Source of the DNA: Aurantiochytrium sp. KH105 | Taxonomy: Eukaryota; Sar; Bigyra; Thraustochytrida; Thraustochytriidae | DNA: 64,000 nt | Assembly (NCBI GenBank): GCA_003116975.1 | Contig: BGKB01000016.1 | Coordinates: 313,127-377,126, forward strand | Direction: 5' to 3' | In this document: positions 1 through 9,845 of the stretch, piece by piece | Numbering within the stretch: position 1 is the first letter of the stretch | Layout: the number at the start of each line of letters is the position of its first letter | Notes under the pieces: generated by a model | The model's input: the letters and a program-made list of their open reading frames with translations, nothing else | Database searches by the model: none | Told to the model about the DNA's origin: nothing | Position numbers and translations under genes: made by a program

Positions 1-2543
1 TTGTACGACTTTTTGTATGTGTTGACGACGTAAACAGCCTTGGCCGGACGACTGCCACGCAGGTAAAGGTCGATGGCCTCCACATAGTCGCCTTCACGTT
101 CGCGAATCGCACCCGCGCGCGCCTCTTGACCGGATGAAACAAGGTAATCAAAGTAGCTTGCACGCATGTCCTCTGCTTCCGGGTGATTGCGCTCTTCGGC
201 GACACGAATGGCCTCGTCCCACTGATGGAGAGTCTGGTACATTTCGACGGCTTCGTCACTCTGGCCTTGCTCCAGATAGATGAGCTCGGCATCGCGAAAA
301 TCACCTTGCAGCAAAGCGAGACGAGCGCGCACAATCCAGTGGCTATCACCGTCGGTACCGGTGGCCTTGCGCACCTGCATGCGCGTTTTGTTCACCTTGC
401 GCATGTACCTGGCCATGGACACGTCGCCTACAGCAGCATAGCTGCGCTCTGCAAGGTCAAGACGGCCGGCTGCCCGGGCGACCTCGCTGAGTTGCTTCCA
501 CATGGTCTCTGTCTCGGGTCGAAATTCGCCATTGACGGATTGCAGTTCGAGCACACGCATGGCCTTGTCCAGGTCATTGTCTTCGACAGCGCTGCCGAAG
601 CCGATGAGTGCTTCGTCAAGGCAATACACGGCCGTGTTGATGCCCTCGTCGACGCGGACCTCTGTTTTCCCCTCAACGCGCTCGATCTCTTCGACTTCAC
701 CCTGAATCGGGATGATGGTCACCTTTTCGGGGGCCTCAATGTTATACCAGACGCAGAGGTTGCCACGATTCTGGGCCACGACGACATCGCTGCCGGGAAC
801 CCATTGCACGTAGTTGCAGTATGTGAGCAGCGTGTTGCGCGACTGCTTGTGCACATTGTAGAGATGCAACTGGCGACGCTTGTCGCGATAAAGCAAAAGG
901 TCGGCACGGGCGTTGAGCTCGAGCCAATCGATCTTGCTGTTGTGGTTGATGGTCGCATCTGCGTATCCTGTGGCGAGGTCCATGACACGAATGGTGAGCT
1001 GATCCAAAAGGTAGGCAATTTTTTTGTTGGCTTCATGGGAGGTTCCCCCTGCCGCAGAAGAGGCTTCAGCCCCGACCTTGGACTCGCCAAAACGAGTCGA
1101 CATCATAGGGATTGCGCCACCAAGTCCCGCTCGTGCGCGAGGGGGTCGCTCGTTGATGCGGACCGAGACGAGCGTGTTGCGCACGTGCTCGGTGCGGCAG
1201 CTCGAGAGAATCTCGTTGTGCCCGTACTCGATCATGGCGAGCTCGCCGGAAGCGTAGACCATGCAGACATTTGGGTTATCAAAGACGTACTTTTCTGTGC
1301 CGACAAAGTTCCACGGGACTTCACTCATTTTGGCGGTTTCAATGTCGCCGCAAATGAGCGTTTCCGAGGTGTGCGCGACCAGGTAGCGGTCTTCCGCGTA
1401 AACGTTGATGCGTGTAATTTCGCACTCAAAGGCACTTTTGATCATGACCCGCCGTCCCGAGCTAACGTGCTTGACAATAACCTGGGACGGAGAGACATAG
1501 GTGAACTCGAAGGTGTTGTTGTAGCGTGTGCGGCGGATGCAGGCATCGAAGACATCGACCGCCCCGCAGAGCGTGCCGACGGCAAGACGGGATCCATCTT
1601 GCTTCCAGGCCAGAGAGGTCACGGTGTAATAATTGGGAATGACCTTGGGAGCCATTTCTTCCCATGACTCTCGCGCCGCGCTGTATGTAAACACATAAAA
1701 GGAGTCAAAGTTGCCGACGACAATGCTCTGGCCGCTAGGATTGCTGGCGGCGACGGTAAACTCTTTGGCTGGGGGTGTTCCTGTTTCGCCATTGTCTTTG
1801 TCAGCATTTGTCCCGTCGCCGGCGTTTTCCAGGGCGTAGTCAAAAGTACGCCGTTCGCTTCCATGATCATCGTAAAAGACAACTCGGCGATCGGAGCCGG
1901 CGGCCATGACAGAGGTGCCCCACGCAAGAGCATAGGGTGGGCATGGATGGTGAGCAAACTTGCGGTAGGCAGCGCCGCTTCCACCCGCGACTTCGTCGAA
2001 ATTGAAGCAGTAGATGGCGCCATCGAGGTGACCACTGAGGATAGACTTGCCATCGGTCGAAGCACAGCAGGCCACTGTGTAGGACTCGGTCGAGTAGAGC
2101 GTGGCCGGTTTGTTGGAGCGAAGCTGGCCCACTTTGACCTTGCCATCGGCGAGACCAAAGACGAGCTCGTTGGGCTGACCGCTGGGCCACGTCAGGCACG
2201 TTACGGTGCTCGACTGTGCAAACTTGTGGCGAATGGATTTTTTGTCGGTCCACTCGAGGCCCAGCTTGTACACAAAGACGATGTTGTCAGTTTGCGCGAC
2301 GGCGAGCTTGCTTGAGTCGGGGGACCATGCAAGCGCACGGACGAGATACTCCTTGTCTCCTTTTGTCGCGGCCTTGGTCGCGAACTTGTCCTTGCGTTCG
2401 CCCTGCTCGTCGTAGAGGTAGACGACGCGGTCGACGGTGACGACGGCAAGTCTCTTGTTGTTTGGAGACCAGGACATGGCCGTCACCTTTTTCATGCCCT
2501 GCTTCGACGGCTCTAGCAGCGACTGCATCAGTGTGAGCTGCAT
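1..2543 (-). CDS. IFT172: Intraflagellar transport protein IFT172, N-terminal part (runs off the left edge)
   Basis: The minus-strand frame is open from ATG at 2543 to the window edge, giving 847 codons of a protein normally about 1,750 residues long. It starts MQLTLMQSLLEPSKQGMKKV and then shows the family's WD40 region: AMSWSPNNKRLAVV, VDRVVYLYDEQGERKDKF, AWSPDSSKLAVAQTDNIVFV, HPCPPYALAWGTS, and QWVPGSDVVVAQNRGNLCVW followed by YNIEAPEKVTIIPI. The last part in the window begins the TPR-like alpha-solenoid (RARLALLQGDFRDAELIYLE). IFT172 is a peripheral subunit of the IFT-B complex that moves cargo along ciliary axonemes, so this organism most likely makes cilia. No intron is needed. The start is chosen by alignment to the family N terminus. 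The opposite strand carries a long shadow frame over the same bases. Confidence 0.96.
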   Translation of the reverse strand, partial: MQLTLMQSLLEPSKQGMKKVTAMSWSPNNKRLAVVTVDRVVYLYDEQGERKDKFATKAATKGDKEYLVRALAWSPDSSKLAVAQTDNIVFVYKLGLEWTDKKSIRHKFAQSSTVTCLTWPSGQPNELVFGLADGKVKVGQLRSNKPATLYSTESYTVACCASTDGKSILSGHLDGAIYCFNFDEVAGGSGAAYRKFAHHPCPPYALAWGTSVMAAGSDRRVVFYDDHGSERRTFDYALENAGDGTNADKDNGETGTPPAKEFTVAASNPSGQSIVVGNFDSFYVFTYSAARESWEEMAPKVIPNYYTVTSLAWKQDGSRLAVGTLCGAVDVFDACIRRTRYNNTFEFTYVSPSQVIVKHVSSGRRVMIKSAFECEITRINVYAEDRYLVAHTSETLICGDIETAKMSEVPWNFVGTEKYVFDNPNVCMVYASGELAMIEYGHNEILSSCRTEHVRNTLVSVRINERPPRARAGLGGAIPMMSTRFGESKVGAEASSAAGGTSHEANKKIAYLLDQLTIRVMDLATGYADATINHNSKIDWLELNARADLLLYRDKRRQLHLYNVHKQSRNTLLTYCNYVQWVPGSDVVVAQNRGNLCVWYNIEAPEKVTIIPIQGEVEEIERVEGKTEVRVDEGINTAVYCLDEALIGFGSAVEDNDLDKAMRVLELQSVNGEFRPETETMWKQLSEVARAAGRLDLAERSYAAVGDVSMARYMRKVNKTRMQVRKATGTDGDSHWIVRARLALLQGDFRDAELIYLEQGQSDEAVEMYQTLHQWDEAIRVAEERNHPEAEDMRASYFDYLVSSGQEARAGAIREREGDYVEAIDLYLRGSRPAKAVYVVNTYKKSY

Positions 2544-3213
2544 GGTGCTGACTGGTGACGCGCCCCTTCGCTCGCGCCGGGGCTCGTGCTTGCGTCCTCA
2601 ACTATTGATGGCTTCCGCGCGCTCGCGTGCGCCTTGACCGGCGCTCGCTCCCTCACCTTAGAGCTAGCTGCCAGGTTGCGCTTCTGGCGAGAGACTCTGG
2701 TCGAGTCGCAACGAGCTGCTCATGTGACCGTTGAGATGCCCTTGGCAGTCGCTGTAACTAACTTCGAAGTAGGCAAGGCAAGGCAAGGCAAGGCAAGGCA
2801 AGGCAAGGCAAGGCAAGGCAAGGCAAGCCAAGGCCCAGCCTGTCCGCGCTCTCGCCCCGCCCCGAGGCCAGCCACGAGCGGCAGGAAGGAAGCCCGCGCT
2901 CCCGCACGTCTTGGAGTTCCTGGTTCTTGGTTCTGAGCGCTCGCTCTGCGCGATCAAGTCTTTCTCGCAAAGCCTGCCTGGCGTCGGGCAGTTCGCTCGC
3001 CGCCGAGAGCGCCCGCCGCCCGCGCGCAGCCCGGCTGGCTGGCGGCCAGAGCGGCGGCGACGGCGAGGACGTCCTTCGCCGGCTGGCGTCGCGGGGCCGA
3101 TCGAGGAGGCACGGGCGGATGGATGATGCCAAGCGAGGCGATGATGAACGCAGACGAAGAGAAGAAGACGCGCGAGGTCGTGGCAAACCGGCTTGGAGAA
3201 GGCGGCGGCGACG
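2544..3213. promoter_or_regulatory. Divergent intergenic region between IFT172 and the LarE-like gene
   Basis: This 670-bp GC-rich spacer separates two divergently transcribed genes and so must hold both promoters and 5' leaders. It contains a pentanucleotide repeat at 2771-2826. Several ATGs lie in other frames shortly before 3214. No TATA box is obvious. The frames open here on both strands translate to low-complexity Arg/Ala/Pro sequence and are not credible genes. Confidence 0.6.
2771..2826. repeat. (AGGCA)n pentanucleotide microsatellite
   Basis: About 11 uninterrupted copies of AGGCA lie between two divergent gene starts. The same unit recurs at 26828-26857. Confidence 0.97.
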
Positions 3214-4239
3214 ATGGCGGCGCTCCTGGAGCGCGTGCTCGCGCGCGTGCGGGCTGGGGGCGCGGGGCCGTCCGGCGTGAACGTGGTGGCGTACTCGGGC
3301 GGCGTGGACTCGAGCGTCGTGGCGGCGTGCGTGCACCGCGTCTTCCCGGAGCGCGCCGTGGCGGCGCTCGGGGTCTCGGCGTCGCTGCCGCGCAGGCAGC
3401 TCGAGCAGGCGCGCGAGGTGGCGCGCGAGGACATTGGCATTCCGCTGGTTGAGGTGCACACGTCCGAGGGCAGTCGGCCAGCGTACGTGGCCAATGAGGG
3501 GGAGAGCTGCTACCATTGCAAGGTGTCGTTGTACGGCGACGTCCTCGAGGATATTCGGCACCACTTTGGCGCCTCCTCTCGCCCGCACGAGATTCGACTT
3601 TTCAATGGCACGAACGCAGACGATCTCGAGGATCCCACGCGTTTGGGACTCATTGTGAGTTGAAAAAAGTCATGAGGCGAGAGCGCGAGAGGGGAAAAAG
3701 GTTCTTTCTATGGAAACACTCTAACCAACCTTGTACAAGGCATCTGCCTGTTTGCGTGCGTGATTACGTGCATTTGGGACTCAACATTCTAGGCTGCGCG
3801 CGAGTTCAAGGTCCTTTCGCCACTCGACTCGCTGACGAAAGCACAAGTACGATCCGTGGCCGCAGAACTGGGACTTCGAACGGCGAGGATTGCAGCCTCG
3901 CCGTGTCTTCGCTCCCGTCTCGCGCCAGGTGTACGCGCACTCGAAGAACACCTCGCAACAGTAGAGCACGCGGAAGAGCTTGTTCGCAGTCGACTGCGGC
4001 TGCAAGAGAGCGAGAATCTGCGTTTTCGAATGCTGCGAGGTGGCCGCTTTTGCGTCGAAGTCGACGCGGAACGCCTCGATGACGCACAGGGAATACTGAA
4101 GGACCTGAGCGAGACACTCCAAATCTCCAAAGCGGCCATCGAGGCGCGAACCTTTCGCTCGGGAAGTGTGAGTCAGTCTCCCAGGTCATCTAGGTTCGCT
4201 CGAGAAAGTGTACCCATCGTTCATACTCGGGGGCGTTGA
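3214..4239 (+). CDS. LarE-like PP-loop ATP pyrophosphatase / sulfur transferase family protein (2 exons)
   Basis: Exons 3214-3654 and 3793-4239 are joined over a 138-nt phase-0 GT-AG intron (donor GTGAGT) and give 295 residues, close to the usual LarE length. The PP-loop SGGVDSS is at residues 28-34, a CYHCK motif at 99-103, NGTNADDLED at about 131-140, SPCLRSRL with Cys185, and a C-terminal FRSGS motif, all in LarE order. In bacteria LarE adenylates and sulfurates the nickel-pincer cofactor precursor of lactate racemase, in some cases sacrificing its own cysteine. The eukaryotic role is unknown, and other PP-loop sulfur-transfer jobs are possible. ATG 3214 is the first ATG in frame after an upstream stop; the protein begins MAALLERVLARV. 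The last 50 nt overlap the end of the convergent PUF gene. The family is mainly bacterial, so acquisition by transfer is plausible, followed by gain of an intron. Confidence 0.85.
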
Positions 4240-6526
4240 TTAGAGGCTGACATGCAGGCAAGAGGTCCCAAATAAGTTGCACGTGGCGCGCACGAACATC
4301 TGCGTCTTGCTGCAGTCGAATAGCTCGTTTCAAGAGCGTCGATGCTTCAGGGTTGCTCATGAGCGCGAGTGAAATTTGGCCCATTTGCGTCTGGGGGTCC
4401 GCGGTGACGGGGAAAATGCGCTCGGTGATTTTGTCGCGAACCGAAGCGCTTTGGGAAAGCGCCGTGAGGAATACTTTGACGCCAAAGGAGTCTGTGGCGA
4501 CCCGCAAAAGCGTCTGATCAGGAAAGCAAAGCGCCTCTGTGATGATAAAGGCGGCGCTGGCATGATGCTCTGAAGTACAGGCTCGCTCGAGTGCCTTTTG
4601 AACCACGTAGTTGCCGTATTGGTCGCAGGCAGCGTCGACGAGATTTGGTTTCATAATGTGGACGAGAAGACCAAAGCAGGTCTCTGGACAGTTTCGGATA
4701 AATGCCGTGAGCAGCATGGCTCCGTGCTTGTTTAGACAGGCTTGGCGGAAATAATCGATATCTTCCTGCGTGATTTGTTCCACGAGACTTTCTTGCGTTC
4801 CGCGTGGTTCGGTATGCAGCAAGAGAAGCGCGAGAGAAAAACTTTTGAGATCGCCCCGGAGAGGGGAAGACAAAAGCTTTTGCAGTGTAAAGGTGGCGTG
4901 TCGGTCGAGGGCGAGGCTTCGCACCTCGAAGCGCAGACCTTCTTGGACAATTTTGAGATGTTCGGGGTCGTGAAGGGCGGAAATAATCTTTTGCAGAGCA
5001 AAGGTTCCTTGAGGATGCTGCGCAATGCGACTGAGTCTGTTTTTGATCTCCTTGAGAAATTCGAGACGGTCGCGCGCATCGAGGACCTCGAAGAGCTTGG
5101 ATACGGCGTAATTAGCCGTGCGATGCATGAGGAGGCGGCCCAGCTGGCCCTGTGCCGACACGAAGACCTCGAGTGCACGGTGCATGAGGTTGTCGTACTC
5201 GCTGTCGCGGACGCGCAAGCTGGTCAGACTGTCGAGATCTCGTTGAACGGCTTGACTGCCTGCTACGGTCCGAATCGAAGCAACAATTTCCTCGCGCCGG
5301 GCCGCGGGCAAGAAAATTTCGCTCGAGGTCCCGCTATAGCCGGGCGCGCCCGACGAATACTCGGTGAGACCTTCTCCTCCTCTGGCGGGCGATACGCTTC
5401 GCGATCCTGGCGCTGACTGCCCGGTTGCATTTGAGCCCGTGCCCGCGCCAGCATTCGCCCCGGTGAGTGCGTGTAGAGGCTGTCGGTTGGTGACAAGATC
5501 CAGCAATTCGTCGACATCCAGATTTCCAACGGGTTCGTTTGGGGTCCTGTATTTGCCCTCGAGACGCCTGAGCTCTGCATCGACATCGAAATCTCCCGAT
5601 CGAGATTTGGTTTTCTTGGATGAAGTCAACAGGTCCTCCGCTTGCGTACGCATCTTGCGCTGACGCGACACGAGTTTCAGTCGAAGATCATCAATGTCAT
5701 CCTCGAGCGTTTTGGCAACGGATCCGCCAGAGGTTGGAGCTTTGTTAGATCGTCTCGTTTGCGAACTGGGCACTGACGTATTGCCGCTGCTGGCTCCACT
5801 TGCAGAGCCGGGCTCAAGCATTGATGTTCCAGCTGTCGGGGGCGAAATACTTTGCGAAGTGTAGTCGAAAATGTGAAGTGAGGCGAGAGATTCGGAGGGA
5901 ACTGCCGCGAACCCCTTGTGCGTCCCGAGTCCTGAACCCAAGCCCTCACTTTGGGCGAGATTAGACGTAGAGCCGTGACTTAAACGTGAGTCAAGCCCTG
6001 GTGGGGAGACAAGCGAAGAAGGCATTCCGGACGAAGTCGAAGACGCGCCAAGCATGCCTTGCTGGGGCGCTGGCATTCCAAAGGCGGTGGAGGACAAACC
6101 TGGATCAGGAGTCGAGGCGGCGCCCCAGACGCTGCTTGATGATGGCATAGTACTCCACATGTTTGTTTGCGTTGTTGTGCTATCTCCAAGCATGTGCATT
6201 AGCCCTGGAAGCTCGTCTGCGTGGCTTGGCGCGGCAGAAGTCGCTGCTAGCGGCATTGTATCGTTGTGCTGCAAGCCTGGCGGTGGCCTTGGTGGAGCGG
6301 GCGGCACGCTCATGTGCAGTTCGTGTGCCCCGGCGTTGCCTGGCGCCCCCGCGCCAAACATCGCGAACCCGTCTGGCTGCTGTTGGAGCTGTTGCAGATG
6401 TTGCTGCTGAGCCTGCTGGTGTTGCTCATGTTGGTGCTGCTGGTGCTGCTGCGGCGACGAGGCCACGGAGGCGAACGGGTCGCTGCTTGCGCTCGGAGGC
6501 GTCCAGCGCCCCCAGCCATCCGACAT
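4190..6526 (-). CDS. Pumilio/PUF-repeat RNA-binding protein
   Basis: A single-exon frame of 778 residues from ATG 6526. The N-terminal half is low complexity (Gln/His-rich near residues 25-50, then Ser/Pro/Gly-rich) and probably disordered. The C-terminal part, roughly residues 430-770, is an array of PUF-type helical repeats: NYAVSKLFEVL (about residue 470), GTFALQKIISAL, ATFTLQKLLSS, GAMLLTAFIRN, GNYVVQKALERA and FGVKVFLTALS. PUF proteins bind 3'-UTR motifs through one three-residue code per repeat and repress or localise mRNAs. The repeats here are divergent: only some keep the N/S-Y-x-x-Q pattern, so base specificity cannot be read with confidence. A nucleolar Puf-like role is an alternative. 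Its stop lies inside the 3' coding end of the convergent LarE-like gene. Confidence 0.9.
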   Translation of the reverse strand: MSDGWGRWTPPSASSDPFASVASSPQQHQQHQHEQHQQAQQQHLQQLQQQPDGFAMFGAGAPGNAGAHELHMSVPPAPPRPPPGLQHNDTMPLAATSAAPSHADELPGLMHMLGDSTTTQTNMWSTMPSSSSVWGAASTPDPGLSSTAFGMPAPQQGMLGASSTSSGMPSSLVSPPGLDSRLSHGSTSNLAQSEGLGSGLGTHKGFAAVPSESLASLHIFDYTSQSISPPTAGTSMLEPGSASGASSGNTSVPSSQTRRSNKAPTSGGSVAKTLEDDIDDLRLKLVSRQRKMRTQAEDLLTSSKKTKSRSGDFDVDAELRRLEGKYRTPNEPVGNLDVDELLDLVTNRQPLHALTGANAGAGTGSNATGQSAPGSRSVSPARGGEGLTEYSSGAPGYSGTSSEIFLPAARREEIVASIRTVAGSQAVQRDLDSLTSLRVRDSEYDNLMHRALEVFVSAQGQLGRLLMHRTANYAVSKLFEVLDARDRLEFLKEIKNRLSRIAQHPQGTFALQKIISALHDPEHLKIVQEGLRFEVRSLALDRHATFTLQKLLSSPLRGDLKSFSLALLLLHTEPRGTQESLVEQITQEDIDYFRQACLNKHGAMLLTAFIRNCPETCFGLLVHIMKPNLVDAACDQYGNYVVQKALERACTSEHHASAAFIITEALCFPDQTLLRVATDSFGVKVFLTALSQSASVRDKITERIFPVTADPQTQMGQISLALMSNPEASTLLKRAIRLQQDADVRARHVQLIWDLLPACQPLINAPEYERWVHFLERT

Positions 6527-6879
6527 GATCTTCGTACGCTGTGGCGTCGCCCGTGGCTTTTTGCCGATCTGGTCGGATCTGGCCGAAAGTATTGTTGACG
6601 CGGAAAGATTCTACAATCAATTCAACTAGGCCTGTTATAACCGCGAGAAACCACAGTATGACTACTTGCGTGGACTCGCTAACCTTGAAGATTTCGGTCA
6701 AGGTTTTTTGTTTGGCTGGTCCCGTTGGGCCCGGGTGGTGAACAAGATCAAACAGTCAAGTCGATCTTCGCTGGTACTACCGAAAGACGCAAAATTTTAG
6801 AGTTTATTCGAATTGCAATGCCCCAGCTCCTTTCAAAGCCTGACAAGGAGCTCCATATTTTCAGAAGAACCAGAAACGT
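6527..6879. other. Intergenic region, PUF gene to unknown 932-residue gene
   Basis: This 353-bp AT-richer spacer should contain the promoter of the PUF gene and the 3' end of the next minus-strand gene. I see no gene or RNA in it. Confidence 0.5.
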
Positions 6880-9678
6880 TTATTCGCTCTCGGACTCGGA
6901 CTCGGACTCGGGAACGGAAAGGCCCATGGCAGAGCCTTCAAATGAACTTGGACCTCCCGCAATATCAATGCTGTTCGTCCCTCTGTTCAAGGGGACCTCG
7001 TCGTTGATTGATTCGAGCAACTTCTCAGACCTGTGAACCGCTCTCGTAAGGATCGACGACGCCAATTCGCTAGCGGGAGCGAATCGACTATCGTCAGACC
7101 TGTCCATTATCTGGATGCATAGCTGTGTAACACCTATGACCGCATTCAACTCAGAGACTTGCATGTGGCGTCTTGACATCTCCAATTGGCCAGCACTCGA
7201 GGGCGTAATTGAGAGGGACCGCTGCGAAATCTCGTTCATCGCTCTGCACGCCTGCTGGACTGCCTCGCTGAGGTCAGTTTCGGATCTATCACGTGGCTGC
7301 CTGGGCCGTGGAAAATCTTTTCGGCGACTGGACGAACGACGAGGAAAGACGAGAGCAAAAATTTGTCGAGTGAGCGCCTGTCGAGATGGCTCGCCAGGGT
7401 CGAAAGCGATCTGTAGAATATACGATATGAGATCAGAACGAAATTCGGGCCCATTGAACTTGGTGCTCCTTTGAAAAGCAGCTACATTTTCAGTCCTTCT
7501 ACTTGACGTCGTTTCCTTCCATTCTCCATCGCCACTGCCAGCGGATTGAGAATGTATACAGACATCTGCCCCATTGAGACCACCTCTTGCGTCCAAGCCT
7601 TCTTCATCGTCGGACACCTTCTCTGCAAAGAAAAGTGCAGAATCCCGGGAATGCTGGCCGCTCCTCACCACGTGTCGATACGCAACGGACACTCGGGACT
7701 TCAAGTAGCGGAGTGTACTTCTCACGAGAAGGTTGTCCACCCGAATTGAAGAAGGCGGCAATGCCGATGGGTCAATATCAGGAAAGTCGTCCTTGTATAT
7801 ATTGTCTGGACGAAAGGGAGTCTTCTGCATAGAATTATCGATGGGCACAAAAGAGGGTCTTGTTCCTCCAGTACCAGGTAGCTCACGTCTTTCCACGAGC
7901 AGGTCTCCGTTGATGATTGCAGCTAGCTTGTGAAAGGAGCCTTGTCGATCCATGCGCAGTCCCTTCGCCGCTTGTTGGCCATCCCTTCGATTTCTGGATT
8001 CAAAGATGTCTTCTCGAAGCTCCTTGTGTTCGGGCGCTAGGACTGCCTCAACGAGTCGTGCCGCGAAATTTGTCATATCCTTACCTTTCCACTTCCTGCC
8101 GCGACGATCGACGCCTTCAGATGCCCTGCCCTCAGACGCGTGGTCATCTGCTTTCTCAATTGCACGAGTTAATGCTGCAGCCTTGTCACACCATGCCTCT
8201 GCACGTTTTTGCACCGTCTCGCTCTCGCTTTCTGCAAAGAGTAATCGGCCAGTGTCACCCGCCAGGAGAAATGGAGCAATGCAACAAAGGTATGCAGCGT
8301 AGTCACTGCCTGCTTGGGTCACGAGCAGACGCGCTTTGTTCTCATAAAATCCAGGGAAAAGGTTGGGGTGGACTGCTTTTGCATTACCTTGGCCGAATGC
8401 CTTTTGAGCTGACTCCAGAAAAGAACGTCTCTGAGGAGTTGACGCAGTGTCTTCTTGCGAATCTGCACCCTCTGAGACACTGGTGAAAATGGCATGGAGG
8501 CCGCTCCGCAGCTTTCCGCGAAACTGAAGCTGCAGAGAGTCATCAGTGTTTTCCAGTATATTGGCCTCCGTAAATAATGCTGCCAAGGCTTGTCTGTAGT
8601 CTTTAACCACGTTTCCTTGCCGCTTCAATATACGAGCCATGCAAGTCTTCAGACTCTTTAAGTCTGGAAAGTCACGCTTTGTTCGCTCTTTTAACCAGAT
8701 TCTCGCATTCTTAAGTATTGCGGATGTGAAGCGCTGCATAAGGTCTGCTCCATCCCCCTCTTCAAGATCTGATCCCACGGAGTTGCTTTCCAAAGCAGAA
8801 GAGAACTCATTGGTTTTGGCCACAAAGCGGAGCACTTCAACAGAGCCAACTTTTTCAAATACTAGAGTGGGCGTGAGCTTCTTGTTCTTGTGCTCCCAGT
8901 GCTTCGTGATTACCTTTAAACATCCGAATACATTCTCGTCAAGTCCTGCAGCTTGGCAACAGAGATTGTGCACCGGCACTTTACAACAGTGGCATTTGTG
9001 TGCAGGTCTCAAGTTGAAGGTCTCGTCGTGCAAGTTCAAGCAGAACTCAGCGGCCCCACATGGCTCTCTTTCTCTGCGATCTTCTTTTCCGTGTGAGACA
9101 GAAGAAGTGTTCTCTTTCTTCCCTCTGGATGCATCTCTGTTTGAGCTTGTACCTGGATTCTTTCTCGCAGCAGTCTGGGCACTTGTCACTGACCGTTTGC
9201 GCTTCTTTTTCACGGAAGCAGCTCTGAGACTAGAAAGAGGCTGCTCCTGGTCATCGCTATTATAACCGCACGAGATCTTGTCGAGCTCAACATGACGCCT
9301 TTTTGAACGAGACTCCTGCTCCGGAGCAGCAGGGGATTTGAATGGATGGGCGCCAAACTTACTCTCAGGAGCATCAGGGCCCGTCGAAGGGCGAGATAAA
9401 TCTTTGCTTTTGGTAACTTTGGCGGGGCTGTCTCTACTCGTCTGCCTTTTGCTCGGAGCTTTGGGTTTCAACGCAGGCGAGCGCTGTCTCTGGTTCTTTC
9501 CTGCCGGTGACGGTCTCCCACCCCCACCTCTTCGCCGGGGCATCTTCACTTGCTTGCACCTCAAAGCAGCAAGTCGTAGCGCTGGATCACCAAGTCGAAG
9601 CACCGGTGCCTCCGCACTGATTCCTTGTCGAGACGAGTACCCCTCCGCCCTTGCAGCTCCGCGTCCTCTCGCCTCCAT
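6880..9678 (-). CDS. Unrecognised 932-residue protein with a Cys/His cluster
   Basis: A single-exon frame from ATG 9678; another in-frame ATG at 9543 would begin MPRRRGGGGRPSPAGKN. Residues 50-200 are basic and Ser/Lys-rich with nuclear-localisation-like stretches. Around residues 210-250 lies a compact Cys/His cluster (FCLNLHDETF, then HKCHCCKVPVHNLCCQAAG, then a further Cys) that could bind zinc and resembles PHD-like or transposase-type zinc knuckles without matching either clearly. The rest is helical, with no family I recognise, and the protein ends in an alternating Ser/Glu tail (PESESESESESE). The absence of introns and the Cys/His cluster leave open a domesticated transposon protein. 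Nuclear localisation is inference only. Confidence 0.75.
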   Translation of the reverse strand: MEARGRGAARAEGYSSRQGISAEAPVLRLGDPALRLAALRCKQVKMPRRRGGGGRPSPAGKNQRQRSPALKPKAPSKRQTSRDSPAKVTKSKDLSRPSTGPDAPESKFGAHPFKSPAAPEQESRSKRRHVELDKISCGYNSDDQEQPLSSLRAASVKKKRKRSVTSAQTAARKNPGTSSNRDASRGKKENTSSVSHGKEDRREREPCGAAEFCLNLHDETFNLRPAHKCHCCKVPVHNLCCQAAGLDENVFGCLKVITKHWEHKNKKLTPTLVFEKVGSVEVLRFVAKTNEFSSALESNSVGSDLEEGDGADLMQRFTSAILKNARIWLKERTKRDFPDLKSLKTCMARILKRQGNVVKDYRQALAALFTEANILENTDDSLQLQFRGKLRSGLHAIFTSVSEGADSQEDTASTPQRRSFLESAQKAFGQGNAKAVHPNLFPGFYENKARLLVTQAGSDYAAYLCCIAPFLLAGDTGRLLFAESESETVQKRAEAWCDKAAALTRAIEKADDHASEGRASEGVDRRGRKWKGKDMTNFAARLVEAVLAPEHKELREDIFESRNRRDGQQAAKGLRMDRQGSFHKLAAIINGDLLVERRELPGTGGTRPSFVPIDNSMQKTPFRPDNIYKDDFPDIDPSALPPSSIRVDNLLVRSTLRYLKSRVSVAYRHVVRSGQHSRDSALFFAEKVSDDEEGLDARGGLNGADVCIHSQSAGSGDGEWKETTSSRRTENVAAFQRSTKFNGPEFRSDLISYILQIAFDPGEPSRQALTRQIFALVFPRRSSSRRKDFPRPRQPRDRSETDLSEAVQQACRAMNEISQRSLSITPSSAGQLEMSRRHMQVSELNAVIGVTQLCIQIMDRSDDSRFAPASELASSILTRAVHRSEKLLESINDEVPLNRGTNSIDIAGGPSSFEGSAMGLSVPESESESESE

Positions 9679-9845
9679 CGCGCGCGAGCTTGCAGCTCTG
9701 GCCAATCACCTCATCCCGGAATTCAAAAAAAAAAAAAAGTGATTTTTCCGCCTTACTACATGTTACGTAGGATAAGACGATCTTGAAAGAAAAACGATCT
9801 GCAGATTTTCCAAGCCCCTCTGCGCAATTATGGCCGAGAACTGAG

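Noticed and set aside
183-1667. 494-codon plus-strand open frame
   Set aside because: It is antisense to IFT172, whose minus-strand translation matches the family residue by residue.
2664-3588. Two 276-codon minus-strand frames with LPCLA repeats
   Set aside because: The repeats are the (AGGCA)n microsatellite read as codons; the rest is antisense to the LarE-like gene.
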